A stretch of DNA of 64,000 nt, taken from Frankia alni ACN14a. GTDB lineage: Bacteria > Actinomycetota > Actinomycetes > Frankiales > Frankiaceae. The notes under the pieces are model-generated. The model did not search any database. It was not told the DNA's origin and was given only the letters and a program-made list of their open reading frames with translations. Below are positions 15,723 to 24,271 of this stretch, piece by piece (the first letter of the stretch is position 1; every line of letters begins with the position of its first letter). The position numbers and the translations under genes are program-made. Location of the stretch: assembly GCF_000058485.1 (NCBI RefSeq), contig NC_008278.1:738962-802961 (forward strand), written 5' to 3'.

Positions 15723-16410
15723 GTAAGTGATGATATCGCTGATTGTTTTCTCTTCAATGGCTGCTGCCGCGCGAATCTTTTCTGCTACCTCCCGAGGAAG
15801 CCTCAGGATAATCACGTCATCATACTTTTCAGGAAAAGCAAATGGACAATTTTCGCATGTCAGAAGAGTGCAGGATCCGCATGCTTGTCGTTTCTTCAAA
15901 TTGCATCGAGTGCAAAGCGTCTGGAGGTTCTCAGGTAAAGAAATTCCACCTCGTTCCGCCGGCACCTTGTGATCGCACTGTGGAAGCGTCAAATTTTGGT
16001 CGCGACCTACGGAGTCCTCGCAAATTTGACACTTCCAATGGTCGCGGTCATAAATTTCCAGCCGCCTCTTTGGTGCTACTTCATATCGTATCCGCTGAGG
16101 GCGGATAGGACCCTCTGAGCGTCGGACGTACCAATCATCGTTTGCGCCGCTTTTATCTCGGAATCTTTCGATTTCCCAACCGTACTCAGAGGCAATCTTT
16201 CTGATTCTTCGAGCATAATTTGATTTTCCGTATTTTTTTTCGATCTCGGAACGGTGGACGGGAACATTGAGAGGGAGCAGGTCGACAAGATCCTGAAGAT
16301 GTCGGGGAAGCGGGCGGTAAACGCTGGGATTAACGTCGTCCGCGCTACCATGTTCGAACAGATTAGGAGTCAGGACCGATCGCCCCCGCCGACTTCTTGC
16401 TTCGCGTCAT
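15705..16410 (-). pseudogene. HNH endonuclease (probable restriction enzyme), frameshifted near its start
   Basis: Translating the minus strand from 16406 to 15705 gives one uninterrupted HNH protein but with no ATG or GTG start. ATG 16410 is in another frame (MTRSKKSAGAIG...) that stops at 16363. Removing one base from the C5 run at 16383-16387 joins them into about 234 residues. Visible features: RRLEIYDRDHWKCQIC, DHKVPAERGG, ENLQTLCTRCN (HNH with two Cys pairs), a Cys-rich CGSCTLLTCENC knuckle, and a ribbon-helix-helix-like end (ILRLPREVAEKI...TISDIITYL). A TTG at 15992 would yield only the C-terminal 95 residues. Convergent overlap with the methyltransferase suggests a restriction partner. 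The shift may be real or a sequencing error. Confidence 0.75.
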
Positions 16411-16513
16411 CTCGACGAGGAGCCTCAAGATCTATATTTTCGCTCACGGCAGGTATCATAGACCTTCCACTGGAGGTATGGGCCTTCGGGCCCCCGAAGG
16501 GCGAGGTACGCCT

Positions 16514-16957
16514 ATGCGGCCGGCACCGGTACCGCCAAGCGATCCCGCGGTGTCGGCCCGGATGAGTCGCACCAGGGGGCGAGACACGCGCTGTGAGCTG
16601 GATCTGCGATCGGAGCTGCACAGGCGGGGGCTTCGCTACCGTGTGCACTATCCCGTGCCAGGACACCCCAGACGTCGGATCGACATCTCGTTCTGCAGAT
16701 TGAAGATCGCCGTCTTTGTTGACGGCTGCTTCTGGCATAGTTGCCCTATGCACGCCAGTTGGCCAGCTAGCAACGCCGAGTGGTGGGCCGAGAAGATCAA
16801 GTCCAATGTAGCTCGGGACCGCCAAACTGATGTATTTTTGACGGAGGCCGGTTGGACCGTTATTCGCGCATGGGAACACGAGAATTTCCTGGCCGTGGCC
16901 GACCGGATAGAAGAAGTCATCCTATCGAGGCGACGACCATTGATCCCGCCGTGTTAA
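16514..16957 (+). CDS. vsr: Very short patch repair endonuclease (Vsr)
   Basis: 147 residues from ATG 16514, with GAGG eight bases upstream; an in-frame ATG at 16478 has its site too close. Vsr signatures: MSRTRGRDTRCELDLRSEL, RIDISF with the metal-binding Asp, VDGCFWHSCPMH (zinc-coordinating Cys/His and catalytic His), W..KI..N..RD, and a C-terminal GWTVIRAWEHE. Vsr nicks at T:G mismatches formed when 5-methylcytosine deaminates, so it is typically linked to a cytosine-5 methyltransferase, as here. A small hairpin (CCTTCGG/CCGAAGG) lies about 10 bases before the ribosome binding site. Confidence 0.92.
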   Translation: MRPAPVPPSDPAVSARMSRTRGRDTRCELDLRSELHRRGLRYRVHYPVPGHPRRRIDISFCRLKIAVFVDGCFWHSCPMHASWPASNAEWWAEKIKSNVARDRQTDVFLTEAGWTVIRAWEHENFLAVADRIEEVILSRRRPLIPPC

Positions 16958-17422
16958 GCGGTAGGTGATCGGCCAGGTAGTATGACCGATGATTGCGCGG
17001 GAGAGTTGAGCGCGGGGTCGGGAGCTGACGCTCGCGAAGCGGGAGGAGATCTCTCGTGGGTTGGCGGCGGACCTCTCGATTAGGTGAGCGCGATGCGGCT
17101 GGACCGGAGCCAGTCGATCGTGAGCTGTGAAGTGAACCGCAATAGAGGGAACGGCGGACGCCGGGCGGTCGAGACCCAGACGCGCGCTGACGCTCAACGT
17201 CGCTGCCCGAAGATCTTAAGGTTTGTCGCGTCGCGGAAGTTGTACGACATGGTCGCTGCTCCGCCCACGGACGATCATTCTCCGCAGCAGGCGACGAGTA
17301 GCTTTTAGAAGGAGTTCGGGACGATGCGGCGATGCGTGCGTCCTACGAGACGGCCTACCAGAGGCGTGGCGAGTTGCATGCTTAGCTGATGCTCTGCGGT
17401 CGGGTCGGGCCGAGCGCGGCAG
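16958..17422. other. Spacer between vsr and the helicase remnant
   Basis: No supported gene; frames are interrupted. The last 120 bp hold short fragments in several frames that may be leftovers of the missing helicase N-terminus, but none shows a recognisable motif. Confidence 0.4.
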
Positions 17423-18697
17423 TTGCCTGCCGACGCAAGGCGACCCGTTCTGGTCACGACCTTCGTGCGCACACTCGCCGACGGCCTGAAGGCAAACCTG
17501 GCCTCGCTCGACGCGGTGACCGGCGCCGACACCGGCTCCTCGATCGAGGTCACCACGGTCGATGCGCTTGCCCACCGCATTGTGACCGAAGCCGAGGGAT
17601 CGGCTCCGAACGTGCTTCTTGACGAGGAGGTGCTGAACGGGCGGTGGATCGCCGCCGCGGCCGCCACCGATGTGACCTGTCCGCCGACCAGGCTCCGCCA
17701 GGAATGGGAGAACGTGATCCTGGCCAGAGGGGTACGGACGGTGGAGGACTACCTGTCCGTCTCCCGGGCGGGCTCGGCACAAGCCCTGACAAGGCGGCAG
17801 CGGCTGCGGGTCTGGGCGGCCGTCGAGCACTTCCTCGATCGGATGCAGACCGCCGGTGAACGGACCTTTTACCAGCTTGCGGACGATGCGGCGCGGTATG
17901 CCCGGGCCATGTCGGCCGGCGATCTGTTCCCGCATGTCGTCGTCGACGAGGCGCAGGACCTGCACCCCGCTCAGTGGCGGCTGCTCCGCGCGGTGGTGCC
18001 TGACGGCCCCAACGACCTGTTCATCGTGGGCGACGCGCACCAGCGGATCTACGACCATCGGGTTGCCCTGGCCACCATGGGCATCAACGTGCGTGGCCGG
18101 TCGCACCGCCTGAGGCTCAACTACCGGACCAGCGAGGAGATCCTCACCTGGGCCATCGCGCTGCTGGAGGGCCAGGTGATTGACGACCTCGATGGCGGTG
18201 TCGACGACCTGGCCGGATACCGCTCGGCGTTTCGTGGCACGCGGCCACCGACGATGCACGGATATCCGACGCCGGCCGCGGAGCTGGACGGACTGGTGTC
18301 GACGGTCCGCGGCTGGATCGAGGGCGGTGTCGAACCGTCCGCGATCGGCGTCGCGGCCCGCACCCGCAGGATGGCCGACGCCGCCGCGAGGGCTCTCGGC
18401 GACGCCGGGATCGAAGTCTGTTCTCTGGACCGCAGATGGCGTGGGGGTGTCGAGACCGGCACCATGCACCGTATGAAGGGTCTGGAGTATCGGGCGATGG
18501 CCGTCGTCGACGTGGGGACGCGCTCGGTGCCGTCCGTGCATGCCGTCACCCCGAAGACCGACGATCCGGAGCTACACGCCCAGGACACCCTGCGCGAGCT
18601 GTGTCTTCTGTACGTGGCATGTACCCGTGCCCGGGAGTTCCTCGCCGTCTCGTGGTCGGGTAGACCGAGCCCGTTTCTGACGTCCCTCGCGACCTGA
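17423..18697 (+). pseudogene. UvrD/Rep-type DNA helicase lacking the Walker A region
   Basis: 424 codons from a TTG. The frame begins mid-domain at PVLVTTFVRTLADGLKANL, a segment that normally follows the Q motif and Walker A (GxxGxGKT), both absent. Later SF1A motifs are intact: VVVDEAQDLHPAQWRLL (II), FIVGDAHQRIY (III), LNYRTSEEI (IV), TMHRMKGLEYRAMAVVDV (V), LLYVACTRAREFLAVSW (VI). Without Walker A it cannot hydrolyse ATP as a normal helicase. Stops at 17306 and 17387 close the frame upstream. GC content is back to normal, so this may be the chromosomal gene broken by insertion of the island rather than part of it. Confidence 0.75.
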
Positions 18698-19103
18698 CAT
18701 GCACTGCCCTGGTCGTCAGCAGATGCAGTGCGCGGCAGTGAATTTCCGGGGCGGTGGGCAAGGTACGCGCGCACCCCCCGATCGCCCTAGGCCAAGCGGA
18801 CCTGAACCGCTGGGCTGCCTGACGATCCGGCCCACCCCGAGGGACGGCACGCCCCGGGCGCCGGCGATGGCGGGCCTGACGGTGGCGGCGGGGCACGGCG
18901 GCGAGGCCTGGCCGCGCTACCCCATTCGGCGCGGTCGCCAAGAGCGTCGGCAGGGTCCCACGGTGACGATCCCGACGTCACACGGCTGTCACCCAGGTGA
19001 CGGTGGGTGCCCCTGGGGAGCACGCTGTGGTCTGTCGGGAGGACGACCAGGGAACTGCACCCCAAGGGGGGGTTCACCCGCGCAAACTGGGTACGTGCTC
19101 CGC
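18698..19103. other. Intergenic region before the secreted-protein gene
   Basis: The plus-strand frame is open through this region but has no start site or family similarity. Two dyads occur near 18990-19023: GTCACC-CA-GGTGAC and a GTGCCCC/GGGG-A-GCAC hairpin. They could be operator or leader structures; no riboswitch consensus was recognised. Confidence 0.4.
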
Positions 19104-19679
19104 ATGGCTCGACACCGTCGTCCTCAGTCCGCCCGCCACGGCGTGCGCCCTCGCGTGGCGCGTCGGGTGGTACTGCCCACAGCCACTCTGGTCACCGCGG
19201 GAGTCGTCACGGTGGGAACTGCCTTCGCCTGTACCGGCTCCTCCGCCGCCGCCACCGCGAGCACCGGCGTGGTCGCGGCGCCCGTCCGCGACGCCGCCGC
19301 CGAGACCGTCGCTCCCACCGCGCGGGATGCCGACGCCATCGACAAGGCGGTGCGCACCAGCCCGTACACGGCGCAGGTTCCGACCAGGGACTACGAGCTC
19401 GCCGGCACCCGCCTCGCGAGCAGCGACCCGAGCTGGGCGTACACCGAACTGCACCCGACGGTCGCGGATCTCGACCGGGCGGAGGGCGTGCTGCACCGCA
19501 CCGACGGCGGCTGGAAGCTCGTCCAGCTCGGCACCTACGAAGTGGGCTGCGGCGTCGCGCCGACGGCCGTGCTCGACGACTTCGGTCTGGAGTGCCCGCC
19601 CGCGGACGCGACGGACCCCAATGCCGTCGACCCGGCTGCCGTCGACCCCGCCGCCGCGGACACCGCTCGTCCCGCCTGA
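19104..19679 (+). CDS. Small secreted protein of unknown function
   Basis: 191 residues from ATG 19104 (GTG 19095 possible). The Arg-rich N-terminus followed by a hydrophobic stretch (VVLPTATLVTAGVVTVGTAFAC) looks like a signal peptide; a Cys at its end resembles, but does not match well, a lipobox. The mature part has no recognised domain. It contains a block around RDYELAGTRLASSDPSWAY and GWKLVQLGTYEVGCG, which looks like a folded secreted module with two Cys, and ends in an Asp/Pro/Ala-rich tail. The gene stands alone ahead of the hydrolase. Confidence 0.65.
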   Translation: MARHRRPQSARHGVRPRVARRVVLPTATLVTAGVVTVGTAFACTGSSAAATASTGVVAAPVRDAAAETVAPTARDADAIDKAVRTSPYTAQVPTRDYELAGTRLASSDPSWAYTELHPTVADLDRAEGVLHRTDGGWKLVQLGTYEVGCGVAPTAVLDDFGLECPPADATDPNAVDPAAVDPAAADTARPA

Positions 19680-19840
19680 GCCTCCGAACGGCGCCGAGTC
19701 GGTCACCTGGCGTGGCGCTACGGGCGCCCACCGCAGCCGCGGGGGCCGTCTGTACCCTCTCGGCGCGGCATGGAGGATGCTGCTTGCCGCATGGCTGCGC
19801 CCGGCACCAGGCCGGGCGGTACCAGCGGGAGGCGAACCGA

Positions 19841-20590
19841 GTGCCCGTTACCGAAATCGATGTACGCACGGCCGACGGTGTGATGGACGTGTACCTGCAC
19901 ACCCCCGACGACGACGGCGGCGGCACGACGCCGCCGGTCGTCATCTTCTATCCGGACGCCGGTGGCGTCCGGCCGGTCATGCACGACATGGCCGACCAGT
20001 TCGCCGCGCGCGGCTACGCGGTGGCGGTGGTGAACTACTTCTACCGATCCGGCAAGATCTCGTTCGACGTGGGCAAGGTGTGGTCCGATCCTGATCTGCG
20101 CGCCGAGTTGATGGCCGTGATGGGCAAGGCGGCCCCGGCGTTGGTCGTGCAGGACACCGCGGCGCTGCTCGAGGTGCTGGACGCGCGGTCCGACGTGCGG
20201 GCCGACAAGGTCGCCACCGTCGGCTACTGCCGGGGCGGGCTGCTGGCCTTCACCGTGGCCGGTGCGATCCCGGACCGGGTCGCGGCCGCCGCGTCCATCC
20301 ACGGCGGTGGCATCGCCACCGAGGAGCCGACCAGCCCGCACCTGCGGGCGGACGACATCAGCGCGGCGCTCTACTTCGGCGTCGCGGCCAACGACCAGTC
20401 CTGCACGCCGGAGCAGCAGGAGCTGCTCACCACGGCGCTGGACAAGGCTGGCGCCCGTTACGAGCTGGAGCACTACACCGCCGCCCACGGCTTCGCCGTC
20501 GCGGACAACCCCAGCCACGACGCCGCGGCCGAGCAGCGGCACTGGGAGAAGGTCACGGCGCTGTTTGCCCGGGAACTGCCCACCGGCTGA
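19841..20590 (+). CDS. Dienelactone hydrolase family protein
   Basis: 249 residues from GTG 19841, with GGGAGG eight bases upstream. Alpha/beta hydrolase of the dienelactone hydrolase family: nucleophile elbow VGYCRGG with Cys instead of Ser, acid in FGVAANDQSC, and His in YTAAHGFAVAD, giving the Cys-Asp-His triad typical of the family. Early PVVIFYPDAGG forms the oxyanion region. Members cleave cyclic dienelactones in chlorocatechol pathways or act on other small esters; no aromatic degradation genes are nearby, so the substrate is open. Confidence 0.9.
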   Translation: MPVTEIDVRTADGVMDVYLHTPDDDGGGTTPPVVIFYPDAGGVRPVMHDMADQFAARGYAVAVVNYFYRSGKISFDVGKVWSDPDLRAELMAVMGKAAPALVVQDTAALLEVLDARSDVRADKVATVGYCRGGLLAFTVAGAIPDRVAAAASIHGGGIATEEPTSPHLRADDISAALYFGVAANDQSCTPEQQELLTTALDKAGARYELEHYTAAHGFAVADNPSHDAAAEQRHWEKVTALFARELPTG

Positions 20591-20653
20591 CGCTCCGGCC
20601 CCACCGCAGCCCGGTCCGTCGGCGCGCGGTCCGGCCTGGCCGCGGCGAGCGGT

Positions 20654-20710
20654 TTCCTTGCCCTTCCAGAGGGTTCCGTGCCCGACTTATCCCTCTGGAT
20701 AGGCAAGGAA
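20654..20710. terminator. Bidirectional hairpin between convergent genes
   Basis: Two 20-bp arms (20654-20673 and 20691-20710) match at 18 of 20 positions around a 17-base loop. It sits between the hydrolase stop (20590) and the stop of the opposing Hsp70-WD40 gene (20738). Confidence 0.75.
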
Positions 20711-20737
20711 CGGGCGGGCCGGCGCAGCGGGCGGGCC

Positions 20738-23068
20738 TCAGGGCGTGTAGATGATGTCCCAGAGGCGGGCGGTCATGTCCGTGCTGGTGGTGGCGAGCAG
20801 CAGGCCGAACGGGGCGAAGGCGCAGCTCATCACGGTGCTGCTGTGGCCGGTGAGGGTGGCGATCGCCGCGCCGGTCGAGACGTCCCACAGCAGGGCCGTG
20901 TCGTCGGTGCTGGCCGTCGCCAGCAGCCGGCCGTCGGGGGAGAACGCGCAGCTCTGGGCCGAGCCGGGCAGGGTCGCGACGGTGCTGCCGCTGCCCGCGT
21001 CGGTCAGCCGGGTGCCCTCGTTGCCGGCGGTCGCCAGCAGGCTGCCGTCGGGGGAGAACGCGCAGCCGCCGGCGAAGTTCGTGTGACCCGGCAGGCTCAT
21101 GAGGGCCTCCCCGACGGAGACGTCCCACAGCAGCGTGGACTCGGCGCCCGCGGAGACCAGCAGCCGGCCGTCGGGGGAGAACGCGCAGCCGTAGACCGTG
21201 CCGCGGTGGCCGTTGAGGGTGGCGATGTTCTTGCCGGTCGACGAGCCCCACAGTCGCACGGTGCGGTCGGTGCCGGTGGTGGCCACCAGGCTGCCGTCGG
21301 GGGAGAACGCGCAGCCGTAGACGGGCCCGCGGTGCCCGGTCAGCGTCACCGTCTGCCGGCCGGAGGCGACGTCCCAGATCCGGGCGGTCTTGTCGCTGCC
21401 GGTGGTGGCCAGCAGCTTGCCGTCGGGGGAGAACGCGCAGCCGTGCACGACCAGGCTCTTACGCCCGCTCAGCGTCAGCGACGTGCGGCCGGTCGCCACG
21501 TCCCACAGCCGGGTGCCGTCCTTGCTGGTGGTGGCGAGCAGCGCGCCGTCGGGGGAGAAGGCGGCGGAGGTGACGTCGCGTTCGTGGCCCTTGAGCGTGG
21601 CCCGCGCGGTGACCTCCACGCGCAGCGACGGGCGGCTGCTGCGTTCGAAGCCGCGCAGGTCCGCGGCGCCCGCCGACCCCAGCGGCGCCGGCCCCGAGGG
21701 CAGGGTGGTCGCGAGCCAGTCGGCGTCGCGGACCGGCGTGCCCGGCTCGGCATGGGTGTGGATGAGGCTGCCCGGCGCCTCGACGGCCAGGTCGAACAGG
21801 GAACCGTCGGTCAGCCGGACGCGGGCCAGCACGGCGCCGGCGTCGAAGCGTTCGCCCGGTTCGACCAGCCAGCGGACCATCGTCGCCCGCCCGCCGGGGA
21901 TGTCCCACCGGGCCGGCTGCTCCACGGGGTTCGGCCGCGCGGCGGTGGTCCGCCGGGTCGACACCGACGACGCCCAGGCCGCCGCGCCCAGCACCACCGC
22001 GAGCTCCGGGTCGACCGGGGAGAACAGCTGCTGGCCGGGCCAGTCGGTGCCGACCCCGAGCCGTCCCTCCAGGACGTCGGTCACCACCGGGATGCGTGAG
22101 CTGCCGCCGACGAGGAGCACCCCGCCGAGCTTGTCCGGCCCGTACCCGGCGTTCTCCAGCAGATGCTGGCAGCAGGCCATCGTGCGCGCCAGGGTCGGCG
22201 AGGCGAGCTGGGTGAACCTCTCGCGCTGCATGCTGACCAGCAGGCCGGCCGGGCTGAACACGTCCTCGACGACGGCGATGTCGGTCAGCTGGTGCTTGAC
22301 CGCGCGGGCGAAGTCGAGCAGCTCGTGGCGGGTGCGGCTGGCCGTGGTCTGGTACATGTCGCCGGGGCCCGCCGGGTTGAGCAGCGGCTCCAGCCCCGGG
22401 CCGTAGAGACCGAGGATCTCGTCGAAGAGGATCTGGTCGAGGTCGCGCCCGCCGCAGTCGTGCAGCGCCGCGTGCGCGATCATCTCGTGCCGGCCGTTCT
22501 CGCCGACCGAGACCAGCGCCCCCTCGAACGTCCCGCCGCCGAGGTCGTAGACGAGCATCAGCGAACCGGGCTCCGGCTCGGTGCCGACCAGCGGCGACCA
22601 GGCCGCGGCGACCGGTTCGGCGAGCAGGTCCACGTCGACGAAGCCGGCGGCCTCCGCCGCCGAGATCATGACCCGGCGCAGCGGGCCGGCCGGGTCGTAG
22701 CTCGCCGGCACGGTGACGACGGCCCGGGTCAACGACTGCCCGCCGAGCTGCTGCTCCGCCTCCGCCTTCAGGGCGCCGAGCACGGCGGTGACCAGCACGT
22801 GCGTGGGATAGCCGCGGCCATCCAGGGGGACGGCGCCGTCGCGGGCCAGGTCGCGCTTGATCTCGCCGCGGTAGGCGGCGGGCCAGATCCGCTTGCGGCG
22901 TTCGGCGAGGGTACCGACGATCAGGTTGCCGCCGTCGGCGAACACCGACGCCGGCCAGCTCACGGAGCCGCTGGCGGGTTCCCGGACCGGTTCGATGCGG
23001 CCTTCGACGGCAAGAGCCGCCCGGGCACTGCAGGTACCGTAGTCGATCGCGAGGATCGGCTCGCCCAC
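20738..23068 (-). CDS. Hsp70-like ATPase fused to a seven-blade WD40 propeller
   Basis: 776 residues from GTG 23068, with AGGGGG upstream; the frame is open to 23545 without similarity. N-terminal Hsp70/actin-type ATPase: ILAIDYGTCSARAAL (phosphate 1), AVVTVPASYD, LLAEPVAAAW, LVYDLGGGTFEGALV (phosphate 2) and GGVLLVGGSSRIPVV (adenosine). A middle segment (about 390-480) replaces the usual Hsp70 peptide-binding domain. From about 489 to the end are seven WD40 repeats, each with CAFSPDG-like and LLWDV-like cores, enough for one propeller. The fusion suggests an ATP-driven switch with a protein-docking platform. No DnaK partners lie alongside. The repeats are nearly identical in DNA (gccgtcgggggagaacgcgc recurs six times), hinting at recent duplication or conversion. 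Confidence 0.9.
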   Translation of the reverse strand: MGEPILAIDYGTCSARAALAVEGRIEPVREPASGSVSWPASVFADGGNLIVGTLAERRKRIWPAAYRGEIKRDLARDGAVPLDGRGYPTHVLVTAVLGALKAEAEQQLGGQSLTRAVVTVPASYDPAGPLRRVMISAAEAAGFVDVDLLAEPVAAAWSPLVGTEPEPGSLMLVYDLGGGTFEGALVSVGENGRHEMIAHAALHDCGGRDLDQILFDEILGLYGPGLEPLLNPAGPGDMYQTTASRTRHELLDFARAVKHQLTDIAVVEDVFSPAGLLVSMQRERFTQLASPTLARTMACCQHLLENAGYGPDKLGGVLLVGGSSRIPVVTDVLEGRLGVGTDWPGQQLFSPVDPELAVVLGAAAWASSVSTRRTTAARPNPVEQPARWDIPGGRATMVRWLVEPGERFDAGAVLARVRLTDGSLFDLAVEAPGSLIHTHAEPGTPVRDADWLATTLPSGPAPLGSAGAADLRGFERSSRPSLRVEVTARATLKGHERDVTSAAFSPDGALLATTSKDGTRLWDVATGRTSLTLSGRKSLVVHGCAFSPDGKLLATTGSDKTARIWDVASGRQTVTLTGHRGPVYGCAFSPDGSLVATTGTDRTVRLWGSSTGKNIATLNGHRGTVYGCAFSPDGRLLVSAGAESTLLWDVSVGEALMSLPGHTNFAGGCAFSPDGSLLATAGNEGTRLTDAGSGSTVATLPGSAQSCAFSPDGRLLATASTDDTALLWDVSTGAAIATLTGHSSTVMSCAFAPFGLLLATTSTDMTARLWDIIYTP

Positions 23069-23520
23069 GGCACCCCCTGTCCACGACTCCGGTGGGCAGA
23101 TCGTAGCGGCGCCGACCGGAGCACCGACGACACCCTCGCCAAACGGCAGGATAACGGGACCGACCGTCCGTATACGGTCGCCGCCCGTGGTTGCGCCGTG
23201 CCGTGGAGCGTCGGGCACCGAGTGGCCCCTCCGTGGCCGGGGCAGGGCGGCGCTGGCGTGGTCGACGAGCGGCGGACTGCCGGCCTCCCCCGAAAGGCCG
23301 GCAGTCCGCGGAACCACGCCGGTGCGCCCCCGATGCGGCACCTGGCCGTCTCGTCCCCCCGACGAACTGGCCTGACCCGTCGCACCGGCGTGGTCCCTGG
23401 ACTCATCGTGCGGGATGCCCGCGGTGCATACCATCCCCGATTCTTCGGGGGAAAACGGTCGGCGCAGGCCGTCGAAGTCTGGTTTTCCCGCTGGTTTTTC
23501 CCGCTGGTTTTTCCCGGTCG
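23069..23520. other. Intergenic region with hairpins and a 13-bp repeat
   Basis: No gene seen. It holds a perfect 13-bp hairpin (23273-23285/23296-23308, loop 10 bases), a CCCCGA/TCGGGG stem near 23430-23445, and three near-copies of ctggtttttcccg at about 23480-23515, just after the stop of the next minus-strand gene. The hairpins probably end transcription from that gene. The 3' part should contain the promoter of the Hsp70-WD40 gene. Confidence 0.5.
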
Positions 23521-24204
23521 TCACCGGCCCGGTCGGGACAACCACCGGGCGGGGTGCCAGGCAGGCCGGCGCAGCTCCAGAGCAGCGCCGCTCAGCGCCG
23601 AGATCTGCCGCGCGACCAGCCGACCGAGGTCGGCGGCGAGGCCGTCCGGCAGCGCCGAACCCTCGCCAGGGACGGCCTGTATCCGCGCCACCACGGGTCC
23701 GAACTGGAGAACGCTCACGTGCCCGGCGCTCGGGGTGTCGCGGACGACGTGCAGCCGGACCTGCCCCGAGCCCCTCCCGCCCGTACTCGGCCCGGCGTCA
23801 CCCAAGCCGGCCACCGCCGGGCCGTCGCCCCCGCGTAACCAGAGCGGGTCGTCTGCCGTACCCGCGAGCGGCGGGGTGGTCGGTGGTCCGAGCAGCTCCC
23901 GGGCGAGCTCGCCGGCCCGGCGTGGGCTCGGCAGCAGCCAGCGCGTGTCGTCGAGCCGGTAGAGCTCCGCGTCGGGCGCACCCAGCCAGATGGCCTGGCC
24001 CTGGTGCACCGTCCGGCCTCCGGACGGCGGGGCCGCGGCGTCGGGCGGCCTGATCTGGCACATTCCGGGCGGCAGCGCCGCCGCGTCGAGGAAGGCGGCG
24101 AGGAACACCGCACGCAGTCGATCCGCCCGCGTCCGATCCCCCTCCTCGTCGCCGCCACCCATCCTGACGAGGGTGTGGGCGCAGGAGACGGCGGGCAATC
24201 CCAC
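23521..24204 (-). CDS. Hypothetical protein
   Basis: 227 residues if GTG 24204 is used, 213 from ATG 24162; neither has a clear ribosome binding site. No family recognised. It has an alternating helical and hydrophobic pattern, a segment with VHQGQAIWLG and RLDDTRWLLPSPRRAG, and a Gly-rich loop mid-way. No signal peptide or membrane segment is evident. It is close to the two-component genes but separated by 67 bp. Confidence 0.6.
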   Translation of the reverse strand: MGLPAVSCAHTLVRMGGGDEEGDRTRADRLRAVFLAAFLDAAALPPGMCQIRPPDAAAPPSGGRTVHQGQAIWLGAPDAELYRLDDTRWLLPSPRRAGELARELLGPPTTPPLAGTADDPLWLRGGDGPAVAGLGDAGPSTGGRGSGQVRLHVVRDTPSAGHVSVLQFGPVVARIQAVPGEGSALPDGLAADLGRLVARQISALSGAALELRRPAWHPARWLSRPGR

Positions 24205-24271
24205 GAAAACCGGGGGACGCGGCAGAGACTGACGGTTCGGGCGGGGGAGAGGTCGAGCTGAGAGGTCGAGC

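Noticed and set aside
15705-15992. Free-standing 95-residue protein from TTG 15992
   Set aside because: The start lies inside the HNH motif, between the first Cys pair and the DH. It is the C-terminal part of the frameshifted nuclease, not a separate gene.
18960-19103. Possible riboswitch (c-di-AMP type) before the secreted-protein gene
   Set aside because: Hairpins and G-rich segments are present, but I could not match the conserved core of any riboswitch class I know.
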